From positions 124,001-188,000 of the forward strand of contig PERL01000004.1 in assembly GCA_002928735.1 (NCBI GenBank): 64,000 bases of DNA. The letters run 5' to 3'. Below, in pieces: positions 9,105-18,454 of the stretch. Positions within the stretch are counted from its first letter, which is position 1. Each line of letters starts with the position of its first letter. Under the pieces are notes generated by a model. That model saw nothing but the letters and a program-made list of their open reading frames with translations, did not search any database and was not told the DNA's origin. This DNA comes from Hyphomicrobium sp. (GTDB lineage: Bacteria; Pseudomonadota; Alphaproteobacteria; Rhizobiales; Hyphomicrobiaceae). The translations under genes were made by a program, and so were the position numbers.

Positions 9105-10424
9105 ATGCGCTCGACCCTGCGCTTCAGTCCGCCCCGTCGTCTGCTCTTGGCTGCCATCCTCACGGCCGGGCTATGCCCGGCATGGGCCGTGGCACAGCAG
9201 GGCATCACCGTCACCACTCCGCCCGGCACCCAACCCCTGCCCGAGGTCGTCGTCCCAAACGAACCCCCGCCACCCGCACCGGCTAAGCCAAAGGCAAACC
9301 CTGCCACCAAACCCGGCGCCGGTGCCAAGTCCGCCGCCATCAAACCCGGCGACGGCTCGCTGGGCAAAGTGACCGGCGCGCAGTCGATCGCCGTCCTCGT
9401 CAACGACGAGCCCATCACCGGCTACGAGATCCAGCAGCGCCAGCGCCTCATGGGCATGGGCAACGCCAACATCGGCGAGCGCGCGCAGGCCAACTTCAAA
9501 AACCTCATCAAACAAAAGTCGACCAACGACCGCTTGAAAGCGATCCTCGAAAAGACGGTCAAGGAAAACGAAGGCAAATCGCGCGAAGAGATCATCGCCA
9601 TCTTCGAGAAGCGCAAAACCGAGTTCGCCAAGGGACTGCAGCAGCAGGCCGTTGAGAATGCACGTCAGAGCGTCATGCCCGGTATCCGCAAGGAAGCGCT
9701 CGAGGAACTGATCGACGAACGCTTGAAGCTCCAGGAAGCCAAAAAGCTCAATGTCGTCGTCGGCGACGAAGACGTCGACAAGATCATGGCCTCCATCGCC
9801 GAAAAGAACAAAATGACCGCACCGGAATTCGCGGCCCATCTGAAAAAGATGGGCGCCGATCCAGCCGTCATGCGGCAGCGCTTCAAGGCCAACATGTCCT
9901 GGCAGGAAGTCATCCGCCGCAAATTCGGCGCTCAAATCGCCGTCAACGACCGCGACGTCGACCGCATCGTCGCCAACTCGCCTGGCACCAACGGCGACGG
10001 CATCGAGTTGCAGGTCCAGCGCATTGTTCTGCCCATTCCCGCAGGCGTCGATCAGAAGATCATGGCCCAGCGCATGGCCGAAGGCGATAACCTGGCCCAG
10101 CGCGGCGGCGGCTGCGCCCAGATGTCGGCCAACGCCACCACCGTCGCCGGCGCCCGCTTCGACAACCTCGGCGGCCGCCTCCCCTCCGCAATCCCCGAAC
10201 CCACCCGCTCGCTCCTGCTGGCCGCCAAAGACGGAGAAGTGCTCCCCCCGACCGTCGGCGCGGAAGGCGTCGAGATCTGGGCTGTCTGCGGCCGTAAAAC
10301 GGTGGCGGCCGACCTCGAACGGCGTCAGACTGTGCAAGCTGAGTTGCGCCAGAAGGAGTTCGAAGTCATGGCCAAGAAACACCTGAAGGACCTGCGCCAG
10401 GACGCGGCCATCGAGTACCGCTGA
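9105..10424 (+). CDS. surA: Periplasmic chaperone / peptidyl-prolyl isomerase SurA
   Basis: The 439-residue product begins with a cleavable signal peptide (MRSTLRFSPPRRLLLAAILT, cleavage near WAVAQQG). A proline/alanine linker and a SurA N-terminal helical domain follow (from about residue 85, with the motif IAVLVNDEPITGYEIQQRQR). A degenerate parvulin-like C-terminal region occupies about residues 295-410. It escorts outer-membrane proteins through the periplasm; its neighbour lptD is a known client type. The frame is open upstream, but only the ATG at 9105 gives a proper signal peptide. Its stop overlaps the pdxA start by one base, as in many proteobacteria. Confidence 0.9.
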   Translation: MRSTLRFSPPRRLLLAAILTAGLCPAWAVAQQGITVTTPPGTQPLPEVVVPNEPPPPAPAKPKANPATKPGAGAKSAAIKPGDGSLGKVTGAQSIAVLVNDEPITGYEIQQRQRLMGMGNANIGERAQANFKNLIKQKSTNDRLKAILEKTVKENEGKSREEIIAIFEKRKTEFAKGLQQQAVENARQSVMPGIRKEALEELIDERLKLQEAKKLNVVVGDEDVDKIMASIAEKNKMTAPEFAAHLKKMGADPAVMRQRFKANMSWQEVIRRKFGAQIAVNDRDVDRIVANSPGTNGDGIELQVQRIVLPIPAGVDQKIMAQRMAEGDNLAQRGGGCAQMSANATTVAGARFDNLGGRLPSAIPEPTRSLLLAAKDGEVLPPTVGAEGVEIWAVCGRKTVAADLERRQTVQAELRQKEFEVMAKKHLKDLRQDAAIEYR

Positions 10425-11473
10425 TGCCCGCAACATCTGCGGAGCGCACACTCCCCCTTGCCGTCACGATGGGCGACCCCGCCGGCATCGGACCCGAAAT
10501 CGTTCTGAAGGCCTATGCGCGCCGCGCCGACCGCGGCCTCGCTCCGTTCGCCGTGTACGGTTGCCCCCGAACCCTGGCGGAACGCGCCAGACTCCTTGGC
10601 CTTGAGACGACGATCAGCGAAATCGCAGGCCCTTCGGACGCCAGCGCACGTTTCGCGACTGAACTCCCCGTCGTACCAATCACCGTCGCCCGCGACGTGA
10701 AGCCCGGCACACCGCTACCCGAAAACGCCATGGGCACCATCTCCGCCATCGAGCAGGCCGTCCGCGCGGTCGTGGCCGGCGAAGCCTCCGCTGTCGTCAC
10801 CGCTCCCATCGCCAAAGCCGTTCTTTATGCCGCCGGTTTCGTCCATCCCGGCCACACAGAATTTCTGGCAGCACTCGCCGGCTCCCTCGTCCCCGGCAAG
10901 CGCCATCATCCCGTGATGATGCTGGCCTCGGACCTGCTCCGCGTCGTGCCTGTCACCATCCACGTGCCTCTCTCAGATGTGCCGCGCTCGTTATCCAAAC
11001 GCCTCCTCTATGAGACGATCAACATCACGTGGCGCAGCCTGAAATCCGATTTCGGCATCGATGAACCGCGCGTCGCGGTTGCCGGCCTCAATCCGCATGC
11101 CGGCGAAGGCGGCACCATCGGACGCGAGGACATCGACCTCATTGCGCCTGCCATCGAAGAACTGCGCCGCGAAGGCCTCTCCGTCACCGGGCCCCACTCC
11201 GCCGATACGCTCTTCCACGCCGCCGCGCGCAAAACCTACGACGCCGCCGTCTGCATGTATCACGACCAGGCGCTCATCCCGATCAAGACGCTGTCCTTCG
11301 ATACCGGCGTCAACGTCACGCTCGGCTTGCCCTTTGTCCGCACCTCGCCCGACCACGGCACGGCCTTCGATATCGCCGCGAAAGGCATCGCCTCGCCCGA
11401 AAGCATGATCTGCGCAATCCGCATGGCCGCTGAATTGGCCGACCGCCGCCGCGCGCGCGCGTCCGCGGCATGA
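10424..11473 (+). CDS. pdxA: 4-hydroxythreonine-4-phosphate dehydrogenase
   Basis: A 349-residue NAD-dependent enzyme of the DXP-dependent pyridoxal 5'-phosphate pathway, oxidising 4-phosphohydroxy-L-threonine. Family landmarks are [11 protein letters not shown] near residue 16, the metal-binding histidine in HPGHTEFL near 140, the NPHAGEGG loop near 222 and the second histidine in [11 protein letters not shown] near 278. Length is normal. It overlaps surA by one base and rsmA by four bases (ATGA), so translation of the three is probably coupled. The surA-pdxA-rsmA order is widely conserved. Confidence 0.95.
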   Translation: MPATSAERTLPLAVTMGDPAGIGPEIVLKAYARRADRGLAPFAVYGCPRTLAERARLLGLETTISEIAGPSDASARFATELPVVPITVARDVKPGTPLPENAMGTISAIEQAVRAVVAGEASAVVTAPIAKAVLYAAGFVHPGHTEFLAALAGSLVPGKRHHPVMMLASDLLRVVPVTIHVPLSDVPRSLSKRLLYETINITWRSLKSDFGIDEPRVAVAGLNPHAGEGGTIGREDIDLIAPAIEELRREGLSVTGPHSADTLFHAAARKTYDAAVCMYHDQALIPIKTLSFDTGVNVTLGLPFVRTSPDHGTAFDIAAKGIASPESMICAIRMAAELADRRRARASAA

Positions 11474-12375
11474 GCACGGCCGCCCCGCCGCCCGGCAGCC
11501 CGCCCGGTGCCTCAATAGACGACGGCCTTCCGCCGCTCCGCGACGTCATCCGCGCCCACGATCTCATCGCCAAGAAAAACCTCGGCCAGAACTTCATTCT
11601 CGATCTCAACCTGACGCGGCGCATTGCGCGCCTCGCCTCTCCGCTGACGAACACAACCGTCATCGAGGTCGGCCCCGGCCCCGGCGGCCTCACCCGCGCG
11701 CTTCTCATGGAAGGCGCTCACCACGTCATCGCCATCGAACGCGACGCCCGCTGCCTCAGAGCGCTCGCCGAGATCTCCGCCGCCTATCCCGGCCGCCTGA
11801 CCGTTCACGAAGGCGATGCCCTCGAAACCGACTTCGCAGCCCTCGCCGCCAGCGCGCCGGGCGATGTCGCGGTGGCCGCCAACCTCCCCTACAACATTGC
11901 GACCTTGCTCCTCATCGGCTGGCTCGAAACTGAACCCTGGCCGCCCTGGTGGCAGCGCATGGCGCTCATGTTTCAAAAGGAAGTCGCCGAACGCATCGTC
12001 GCCGAACCCGGCTCCAAGGCCTATGGCCGCCTTGCGGTCATTGCCCAGTGGCGCGCCAAACCGCGCATCGCGCTGACCCTTCCGCCCGCAGCCTTCACGC
12101 CACCGCCGAAGGTCTCCTCCGCCGTCGTCGTCTTCGAACCACGCGAAAAACCCACACCCGAATGCTCGGTGAAAACACTGGGCCGCGTCACGCAATCCGC
12201 CTTCGGGCAGCGCCGCAAAATGCTGCGCCAATCCTTGAAGACACTGCTGCCCATGCCTGAGTTGCTGCTACGCGAAGCCGGCATCTCGCCCGAACTGCGC
12301 GCCGAACAGTTGACCGTCGAAGACTTCGCCCGCTTAGCAAACATCTACGAGCGCGGCACCTACAAGCCCGTCTGA
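11470..12375 (+). CDS. rsmA: 16S rRNA dimethyladenosine transferase RsmA (KsgA)
   Basis: A 301-residue SAM-dependent enzyme that dimethylates two adjacent adenosines near the 3' end of 16S rRNA during small-subunit maturation. It shows [11 protein letters not shown] near residue 37, the SAM motif [16 protein letters not shown] near 63, and the catalytic motif NLPYNIAT near 141. The first 25 residues are proline-rich and longer than in E. coli KsgA. The start overlaps pdxA by four bases. Its 3' end overlaps the 3' end of convergent gmk by 16 bases. Confidence 0.95.
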   Translation: MSTAAPPPGSPPGASIDDGLPPLRDVIRAHDLIAKKNLGQNFILDLNLTRRIARLASPLTNTTVIEVGPGPGGLTRALLMEGAHHVIAIERDARCLRALAEISAAYPGRLTVHEGDALETDFAALAASAPGDVAVAANLPYNIATLLLIGWLETEPWPPWWQRMALMFQKEVAERIVAEPGSKAYGRLAVIAQWRAKPRIALTLPPAAFTPPPKVSSAVVVFEPREKPTPECSVKTLGRVTQSAFGQRRKMLRQSLKTLLPMPELLLREAGISPELRAEQLTVEDFARLANIYERGTYKPV

Positions 12376-13016
12376 AGATCGCGCACGAATTGCGAAAGCC
12401 CAAGCAAGCGCTCGCGCTTCAAACGTTCCGCCGCCAGGATCGAGCGCAGACCCTCGATGCTCACGGCTAGATCCGCATTTACGATCACATAGTCGTATTC
12501 CGCCCAATGGCTGATTTCTGCGGATGCTTCTGCCATGCGCTTGGCGACCACCTCGGGCGGATCCTGCGCCCGGCCTTTGAGCCGCGTTTCCAAGACGCTC
12601 CCCGACGGAGGGAGAATGAACACGCGCACCAAATCGCCGGCCATCTTCTCCGACAACTGCTGCGCGCCCTGCCAATCGATGTCGAACAAAACGTCCTCGC
12701 CGCGCGCGATGGCCGCCTCCACGGGCGCGCGCGGCGTTCCATAAGAATTGCCAAACACCGTTGCCCACTCGAGCAGATCGCCCTTCGCGCGCATCGCGTC
12801 GAACCGCGCCCGATCGACGAAGATATAATCCTTGCCATCCACCTCGCCCGGACGCGGCGTCCGCGTTGTCACCGAGATCGACAGCCGGATGCCCGGATCA
12901 CCTTCGAGCAGCGCGCGCGATAGCGTCGTCTTGCCCGCGCCCGACGGCGACGACAAAACGAGCAGCACGCCCCGGCGGGCGATCGGAGGCGGGGATGTTG
13001 TGACAGCGCTATTCAA
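12360..13016 (-). CDS. gmk: Guanylate kinase
   Basis: A 218-residue cytosolic enzyme that phosphorylates GMP to GDP with ATP. The P-loop is [12 protein letters not shown] near residues 22-33, the GMP-binding region [20 protein letters not shown] follows near 49-68, and the C-terminal lid is intact. The apparent start is a TTG embedded in the last codons of yicC, giving an eight-base overlap. A downstream GTG (before LLVLSSPSG) is possible but would remove residues usual for the family. The gene is last in the run ending fabF-mltG-yicC-gmk and runs tail-to-tail into rsmA. Confidence 0.93.
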   Translation of the reverse strand: MNSAVTTSPPPIARRGVLLVLSSPSGAGKTTLSRALLEGDPGIRLSISVTTRTPRPGEVDGKDYIFVDRARFDAMRAKGDLLEWATVFGNSYGTPRAPVEAAIARGEDVLFDIDWQGAQQLSEKMAGDLVRVFILPPSGSVLETRLKGRAQDPPEVVAKRMAEASAEISHWAEYDYVIVNADLAVSIEGLRSILAAERLKRERLLGLSQFVRDLQTGL

Positions 13017-13890
13017 TGTTCTGCACCTGCTCGCGCAATTGATCGATGACGGTTTTCAAGGCGAGCCCCGCGCGCGACACCTCCATGTCGATCGCCTTCG
13101 ACGTCAGTGTATTAGCCTCGCGGTTGAATTCCTGCGCCAGAAAATCGAACTTGCGCCCCGCCGGCTGGCCCTCCGACAGCAACGACCGCGCGGAGGCCAC
13201 GTGCGCCGCCAGCCGTTGGATTTCCTCCTCCACATCCGCCCGCGTCGCCAGCAGCACCGCCTCTTGATGCAGCCGCGCCGGATCGAGCGCCGGGCTGGCA
13301 TCAAGCAGCTTGGCCACCTGTTCGGACAATCGAGCCCGGATCGCGTCCACCGTCCGCGACGGCGACGCCTGCACCTGCCGCGTCAGCCGTTCGATCTCGT
13401 CGATATGCGCGGCCAGAACCGCCGTCAGCCGCTGGCCTTCCGCCGCCCGCGACTGTCCCAGCGCATCGAGCGCCGCGTCAAGGGACACCAGCATCGCCGC
13501 AGCTACCTCCGCATCAAGCGACCCATCGGCTTCGCTCACATCGAGCACGCCGCGCAACGCCAGCAACCCATCGGCGCTGGGCGGCGGCGCACCCGTCAGC
13601 CGCCGCACCTCCTCGACTGCACGCAACACCTGCGCCAGCGCCGCTTCGTTGACACGCACCTCGACGGCGGCCGCATCGCGCTGCGCATTGAGATTGATGG
13701 TCAGGCTTCCGCGTTGAAAGCGCTTCCCCGCCGCCTCGCGCACTTTGGGCTCCAGCTGATCGTGCCCCTGCGGCAACCGAATGCGCACATCGAGCCCACG
13801 CCCGTTGACGCTCTTCACCTCCCAGTACCAGCGCACGCCCTTCTCCGAGCCGTCCGCGCGAGCAAAACCGGTCATACTGTTGAGCGACAT
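13009..13890 (-). CDS. yicC: YicC family endoribonuclease-like protein
   Basis: A 293-residue YicC/YloC family protein. It starts MSLNSMTGFARADG, the near-invariant family N-terminus, and ends with the DUF1732 region containing KFDFLAQEFNREANTLTSKA. E. coli YicC is described as an endoribonuclease that acts on small RNA; that function is inferred here from the family only. The end overlaps the gmk start by eight bases, the usual yicC-gmk arrangement in alphaproteobacteria. Confidence 0.92.
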   Translation of the reverse strand: MSLNSMTGFARADGSEKGVRWYWEVKSVNGRGLDVRIRLPQGHDQLEPKVREAAGKRFQRGSLTINLNAQRDAAAVEVRVNEAALAQVLRAVEEVRRLTGAPPPSADGLLALRGVLDVSEADGSLDAEVAAAMLVSLDAALDALGQSRAAEGQRLTAVLAAHIDEIERLTRQVQASPSRTVDAIRARLSEQVAKLLDASPALDPARLHQEAVLLATRADVEEEIQRLAAHVASARSLLSEGQPAGRKFDFLAQEFNREANTLTSKAIDMEVSRAGLALKTVIDQLREQVQNIE

Positions 13891-14006
13891 GGAACCCCGA
13901 AGGCGAATGGAAAACCCAAAGCGGTGCGAAAACCCTGATCAGGGTTTAACCGCCCCGCCCCGATCCGCCAAGGGACCGCTGGGAGAAAGCCAATCGCCAA
14001 GCGCGC

Positions 14007-15356
14007 TCAAGGCGTCTTGGGCTTGCGCACCGGCAGCGGAATGTTGCTCTTCTTAGCCGGAGCAGGAGGCGCCGCAACCGCAGGTGCCGCCGTCACCGCG
14101 GCCGCAGCCGCACCGGCCTCCGGCGCAGCAGCTGCATCGGTGCTGCCTGCCTCGCCGGCCGCGCCCACAACGTCGCCCTCTTCGGCCACGCCCGGTCCGG
14201 CGTTGCGCTCTTGACCGGCTTGGGTCTTCTCGATCTTGCGCCAGTTTTGCACCGCCGCGTTATGCGCCGCCAGCGTTTCCGAGAACGTGTGTCCGCCCGT
14301 CCCGTCGGCCACGAAATAAAGGTCGTTGGTCACCGCTGGATTGAGCGTCGCCTCGATCGTTTCGCGCCCTGGGTTGCAGATCGGCCCCGGCGGCAGTCCG
14401 TTGATGCGATACGTGTTGTAGTCTGTCTTGGTGTCGATATCGGAGCGCGTGATCGAACGCCCCAGCGAGCCGCGCCCGCCCACGATGCCGTAGATGATCG
14501 TTGGATCCGACTGCAGCCGCATCTTCTTCTTTAGCCGGTTGACGAACACCGCCGCCACGCGCTGCCGTTCGTCCGCCTTGCCGGTCTCCTTCTCCACGAT
14601 CGAGGCAAGGATCAGCGCCTCCCGCGGCGTTGCCACCGGCAGATCCGCCGCCCGCTTCTCCCACGCGCGCGCCAAAAACTCCGCGCTCTCCGCTTGCATG
14701 CGCCCGAGCAGCTCCTGCCGCGACATCCCCTTCGACACCCGGTACGTGTCCGGCAACAGCGAACCTTCCGGCGGAATCTGCGTGATCTCACCTGACAGAT
14801 TAGGCTCCGCCAGCAACCGCTCGACGATCTGCTGGCTGGTCAGCCCCTCCGGCAGCGTCACCTTGTAGAGCACCGACTTGCCCTCACCCAACAGCTCCAG
14901 CACGTCGCGCATGCTGGCCGCGGCCTTGATCTCGTATTCGCCAGCTTTCATTTCCACTGGCTTGCCGCCGCTCATAACATTGCGCAGCAGATGATTGGCC
15001 ACAAACGCCCAGCGGCTCGAAATGATCCCGTCACGCTCGAGCTGCTCGGCAATCTCGATCCGCCCCGCACCCTTTTCAATGACCACGCTGCGCGCCTCAA
15101 TCAAAGGTCCCGGCCGCTCGTAGAAATGCCCGAGAAGAAGCGCGAGCCCGCCGATCACGACGAGGGCCACCACCGACAGCGTGATGATCGCGCTCCCGAT
15201 CCGGGCAATCGTGGACAACACGCGCGACGGCTGGCGGATCTTGCCGCCCCGCGGCCGCTGCGGTGCCCGCGTTGGTTCAAGCGCCTCCGACGGACTGCGC
15301 GGGCGCATCGATCCCTGCGGCGACATCGTCGGCGGGCCATCACGGCGCTGGATCAT
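14007..15356 (-). CDS. mltG: Endolytic murein transglycosylase MltG (YceG-like)
   Basis: A 449-residue membrane-anchored lytic transglycosylase that cleaves nascent glycan strands and is thought to set their length. It has a proline/arginine-rich cytoplasmic start, one transmembrane helix near residues 55-80, a LysM-like segment, and the YceG catalytic domain with the glutamate in LASIVEKETGKADERQRVAAV (E near residue 257). The C-terminal 70 residues are an alanine/proline-rich tail ending in lysines. I chose the ATG at 15356, with GAGGAG five bases upstream, over the preceding GTG. It follows fabF on the same strand, as in many alphaproteobacteria. Confidence 0.92.
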   Translation of the reverse strand: MIQRRDGPPTMSPQGSMRPRSPSEALEPTRAPQRPRGGKIRQPSRVLSTIARIGSAIITLSVVALVVIGGLALLLGHFYERPGPLIEARSVVIEKGAGRIEIAEQLERDGIISSRWAFVANHLLRNVMSGGKPVEMKAGEYEIKAAASMRDVLELLGEGKSVLYKVTLPEGLTSQQIVERLLAEPNLSGEITQIPPEGSLLPDTYRVSKGMSRQELLGRMQAESAEFLARAWEKRAADLPVATPREALILASIVEKETGKADERQRVAAVFVNRLKKKMRLQSDPTIIYGIVGGRGSLGRSITRSDIDTKTDYNTYRINGLPPGPICNPGRETIEATLNPAVTNDLYFVADGTGGHTFSETLAAHNAAVQNWRKIEKTQAGQERNAGPGVAEEGDVVGAAGEAGSTDAAAAPEAGAAAAAVTAAPAVAAPPAPAKKSNIPLPVRKPKTP

Positions 15357-15532
15357 CACGTCTCCTCGACCGTCGTGGGCACGGGTCCCAAGCCCGGCAA
15401 ATCCTCGCCGGTTCCCGTCCTCCGCCCGCTCAGTAAGCGCGCCTTACGGAACAAATTATGGCGATCTCTCGCCCATTCCGCCAGGACACCCGCAACGCAA
15501 ACAGCAAAGCCGTGTGAGGCCGGCCGGAGCCC

Positions 15533-16801
15533 TTATGCCACCCGCCGCATAATCAGCGACGCGTTCGTGCCCCCGAAGCCGAATGAGTTCGACAGCACCG
15601 TATCGATCTGCCGCTTCTTGGCCGTATGCGGCACCAAGTCGATCGCCGTCTCCACCGACGGATTGTCGAGATTCAAGGTTGGCGGCGCAATTTGATCGCG
15701 CAACGCGAGCAAAGAGAACACCGCTTCCACCGCACCCGCCGCCCCGAGCAGATGCCCGACCGCCGACTTGGTCGACGACATCGACAGCTTGGCTGCCGTG
15801 TTGCCGAACAAACGCTCCACCGCGCTCAGTTCGATCTCATCGCCCATCGGCGTCGAGGTCCCGTGCGCGTTGATGTAGTCGATGTCCGAAGCATCGATCT
15901 TCGCGTTCTTCAGAGCCGCGCGCATGCACCGATAAGCCCCATCACCCGATTCCGACGGCGCCGTGATGTGATAGGCATCGCCCGACATCCCGTAGCCGAT
16001 GACTTCGCCGTAAATCTTCGCCCCGCGTGCTTTCGCGTGCTCCAGGCTTTCCAGCACGACAACGCCCGCGCCCTCACCCATCACGAACCCATCGCGATCG
16101 CGGTCATAAGGACGCGATGCTTTCGTCGGCGTGTCGTTAAATCCCGTCGAGAGCGCGCGGCAGGCAATGAACCCGGCCATGCCGATCCGGCAGATCGGGC
16201 TCTCCGTACCGCCCGCCACCATCACTTCCGCATCCCCCAGCGCGACAAGCCGCGCCGCGTCGCCGATGGCATGTGTTCCCGTCGCGCACGCCGTCACCAC
16301 AGCGTGGTTCGGGCCCTTGAGCCCATGCCGGATGGACACATATCCGCCAGCCAAGTTGATCAGCCGGCCTGGAATGAAGAACGGCGACACGCGCCGCGGC
16401 CCCTTCTCCTTCAGCAGAAGCGACGTATCCGCGATGCCCGACAATCCGCCGATACCCGCCCCGATCAGAACGCCTGTCGTTTCCTGCTTTTCAACCGTAT
16501 CGGCGGTGAACCCCGAATCCTTAATCGCCTGCTCGGCTGCCGCCATGGCGAAAATGATGAAGTCGTCGACCTTGCGCTGCTCCTTCGGCTCCATCCAATC
16601 GTCGGGATTGAACAAGCCCTCGGCCGTCGATCCGCGCGGAACGAAATTCGCAATCTGGCAGGTGAGATCCGCCGACTCGAATTCCCCGTTGATCCGGCGC
16701 GCGCCATTCGCACCATTGAGAAGATTTTTCCAGGCCGCCTCGACGCCCACGCCGACCGGCGTCACCAGACCCAATCCCGTCACAACGACGCGTCGCAGCA
16801 T
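15533..16801 (-). CDS. fabF: 3-oxoacyl-ACP synthase II (KAS II)
   Basis: A 422-residue condensing enzyme that elongates acyl-ACP with malonyl-ACP. The Cys-His-His triad is present: cysteine in VTACATGTHAIGDAA (near 169), histidine in NAHGTSTPMGDEIE (near 309) and histidine in KSAVGHLLGAAGAVE (near 346). The glycine-rich NSFGFGGTN closes the fold. The start MLRRVVVTGLGLVTPVG is the family start; the open frame upstream is not conserved-looking. It follows acpP, but a hairpin with a T-rich run lies between them, so its expression may be lower than that of acpP. Confidence 0.95.
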   Translation of the reverse strand: MLRRVVVTGLGLVTPVGVGVEAAWKNLLNGANGARRINGEFESADLTCQIANFVPRGSTAEGLFNPDDWMEPKEQRKVDDFIIFAMAAAEQAIKDSGFTADTVEKQETTGVLIGAGIGGLSGIADTSLLLKEKGPRRVSPFFIPGRLINLAGGYVSIRHGLKGPNHAVVTACATGTHAIGDAARLVALGDAEVMVAGGTESPICRIGMAGFIACRALSTGFNDTPTKASRPYDRDRDGFVMGEGAGVVVLESLEHAKARGAKIYGEVIGYGMSGDAYHITAPSESGDGAYRCMRAALKNAKIDASDIDYINAHGTSTPMGDEIELSAVERLFGNTAAKLSMSSTKSAVGHLLGAAGAVEAVFSLLALRDQIAPPTLNLDNPSVETAIDLVPHTAKKRQIDTVLSNSFGFGGTNASLIMRRVA

Positions 16802-16945
16802 GCCCAAATCCCTTTTGTCTTGCGGCGAACCAGTATCGCCGGTCTCATCGTTTCTGGCCGCCACAGGCCGAGCCACGCCCGTCGCCAGATGGACGAACGG
16901 CGTCCGGGATCAAACGAGCCCGAACGCCGCACTTCAGTGTCAGGG

Positions 16946-16969
16946 CCAAAAGACCGTTCCTTGGAACGG
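16946..16969 (-). terminator. Intrinsic terminator/attenuator between acpP and fabF
   Basis: On the minus strand, CCGTTCC pairs with GGAACGG (plus-strand 16963-16969 and 16954-16960) around two bases, followed by TCTTTTGG. It sits directly after acpP and before fabF. It could end most acpP transcripts, in keeping with the much higher demand for ACP than for FabF. Confidence 0.55.
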
Positions 16970-16991
16970 CGTTGGCCTGTCGCGGCGCCGT

Positions 16992-17234
16992 TTAGGCAGC
17001 CGTTGCGTTCTTCTCAAGAAACCGCACGGCATCGCCGACGGTCAGGATGTGCTCGGCGGCATCATCCGGGATCTCGCATCCGAACTCTTCTTCGAAAGCC
17101 ATTACCAGCTCGACCGTGTCCAAGCTGTCGGCGCCGAGGTCGTCGATGAAGCTGGCGTTCTCCGTCACCTTCTCGGTCTCGACGCCCAGATGCTCGACTA
17201 CGATCTTCTTCACGCGCTCTGCGACATCGCTCAT
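16992..17234 (-). CDS. acpP: Acyl carrier protein
   Basis: An 80-residue acidic carrier that holds growing fatty acids on a phosphopantetheine arm. The attachment serine is in [20 protein letters not shown] (serine near residue 38). The start [17 protein letters not shown] is canonical, with a GAGGAAG ribosome binding site just upstream on the minus strand. Length is normal for alphaproteobacteria. It lies between fabG and fabF, with a 331-base upstream gap that probably holds its own strong promoter. Confidence 0.97.
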   Translation of the reverse strand: MSDVAERVKKIVVEHLGVETEKVTENASFIDDLGADSLDTVELVMAFEEEFGCEIPDDAAEHILTVGDAVRFLEKNATAA

Positions 17235-17565
17235 CGTCTTCCTCGCGTCCCTGTATCTGCGTTGAATGGTACTTATTGTCGTTTGATGGTCCGGCTGCGG
17301 ACCGTTTCCGGCCACCGCCCGTCCGGATGGCCAGGCGGGCCTCCCCACCACTCCAGTCCGGCTACCCTGAGTCCTTTCGGCTCCCCAGCGCCAATGCCAC
17401 GATCGTTAGGGCTTTTCCCCAGCTTCCGCAGCAAAAAACATCCGCTCGGTAACACATCTCCTCACCCTTTGGCCACCTTCGCGGAGTTTTGCCGCAGCCC
17501 ATGACCATGACGAGGGAAAAGCGCGTATTGGCAACGGGTTGCCTCCCGCACGATCCGCATCCAGC
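17235..17565. other. Intergenic region fabG-acpP
   Basis: The 331 bases between the fabG stop and the acpP start hold the acpP leader. A short palindrome (GGCAAC/GTTGCC, 17530-17543) lies just after fabG but lacks a T-run, so termination there is uncertain. I see no coding frame and no clear sigma-70 promoter. Confidence 0.35.
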
Positions 17566-18312
17566 CTAAACCATCGCCATCCCGCCGTTGATGTGCAGCG
17601 TCTGGCCGGTCACGTACCCGCCCTCGTTGGAGGCGAGATACAGCGCGCCGGCTGCAATATCCTCCACCGAGCCGAAACGCTGGGCGGGGATCATCTTGGC
17701 GATTTCCTCTTGCTGCTTGTCGTTGAGCGCATCCGTCATCGGGGTCTTGATGAAACCCGGCGCAATGCAGTTAGCCGTGATCCCGCGATTGGCAACCTCG
17801 CGCGCCAGGCTCTTGGTCATGCCGACCATACCCGCCTTCGAAGCCGCATAATTCCCCTGGCCCGGATTGCCGAACACGCCCGAGACCGACGAAATATTGA
17901 TGATCCGCCCGTAGCCCGTCTTGTTGCGCAGCATAGCGCGCACGGCGGCCCGGCAGAGCATGAACGTCGATGTCAGGTTGACGGCGATCACGTCGTCCCA
18001 CTGCTCATCCTTCATCACCATAAAGAGGTTGTCTTTGGTGAGGCCCGCATTGTTGACGAGAATATCGAGCCGGCCGCCAAGCGCCTTCACGGCCTCATCG
18101 ATGAGTTTGCCCACCTGCGCCCGGTCCGCCAGATCGCATGGCACCACCACGACGCGATCGCCCAACTCCGCCTTCAGTGCTTCGAGCTTGGCGACCTGAC
18201 GTCCCGAGATCGCCACCGTTGCGCCAGCCGCGTGATACGCCCGCGCGATCCCCTCGCCGATACCACCCGTCGCGCCCGTCACGAGCGCCGTCTTGCCTGT
18301 CAGATCGAACAT
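17566..18312 (-). CDS. fabG: 3-oxoacyl-ACP reductase
   Basis: A 248-residue short-chain dehydrogenase that reduces 3-ketoacyl-ACP with NADPH in the fatty-acid cycle. The cofactor motif is TGATGGIGEGIA near residue 13. The active site reads NISSVSGVFG (serine near 139) and YAASKAG (tyrosine and lysine near 152 and 156). The usual C-terminal YVTGQTLHINGGMAM is present. The start MFDLTGKTALVTG fits the family; longer open frame upstream is not family-like. Order fabD-fabG-acpP-fabF is conserved in proteobacteria. Confidence 0.95.
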   Translation of the reverse strand: MFDLTGKTALVTGATGGIGEGIARAYHAAGATVAISGRQVAKLEALKAELGDRVVVVPCDLADRAQVGKLIDEAVKALGGRLDILVNNAGLTKDNLFMVMKDEQWDDVIAVNLTSTFMLCRAAVRAMLRNKTGYGRIINISSVSGVFGNPGQGNYAASKAGMVGMTKSLAREVANRGITANCIAPGFIKTPMTDALNDKQQEEIAKMIPAQRFGSVEDIAAGALYLASNEGGYVTGQTLHINGGMAMV

Positions 18313-18454
18313 GGGAAGGTCGTCCTTGTTTTTGCCAGTTGGCCCGAGTTGCAGATCGGGCGATCCGTTGGCGGGACTTTTGGAACCGCGCCCCGCCCCC
18401 GTCAAGTGGTCCGCCACGTCGCGGCGATGACCCGGCCGCTTTAACCGTAATGGC

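Noticed and set aside
15626-17149. Plus-strand open frame of about 500 codons across fabF and acpP
   Set aside because: It spans two well-supported minus-strand genes and an intergenic terminator; translated product is His/Arg-rich.
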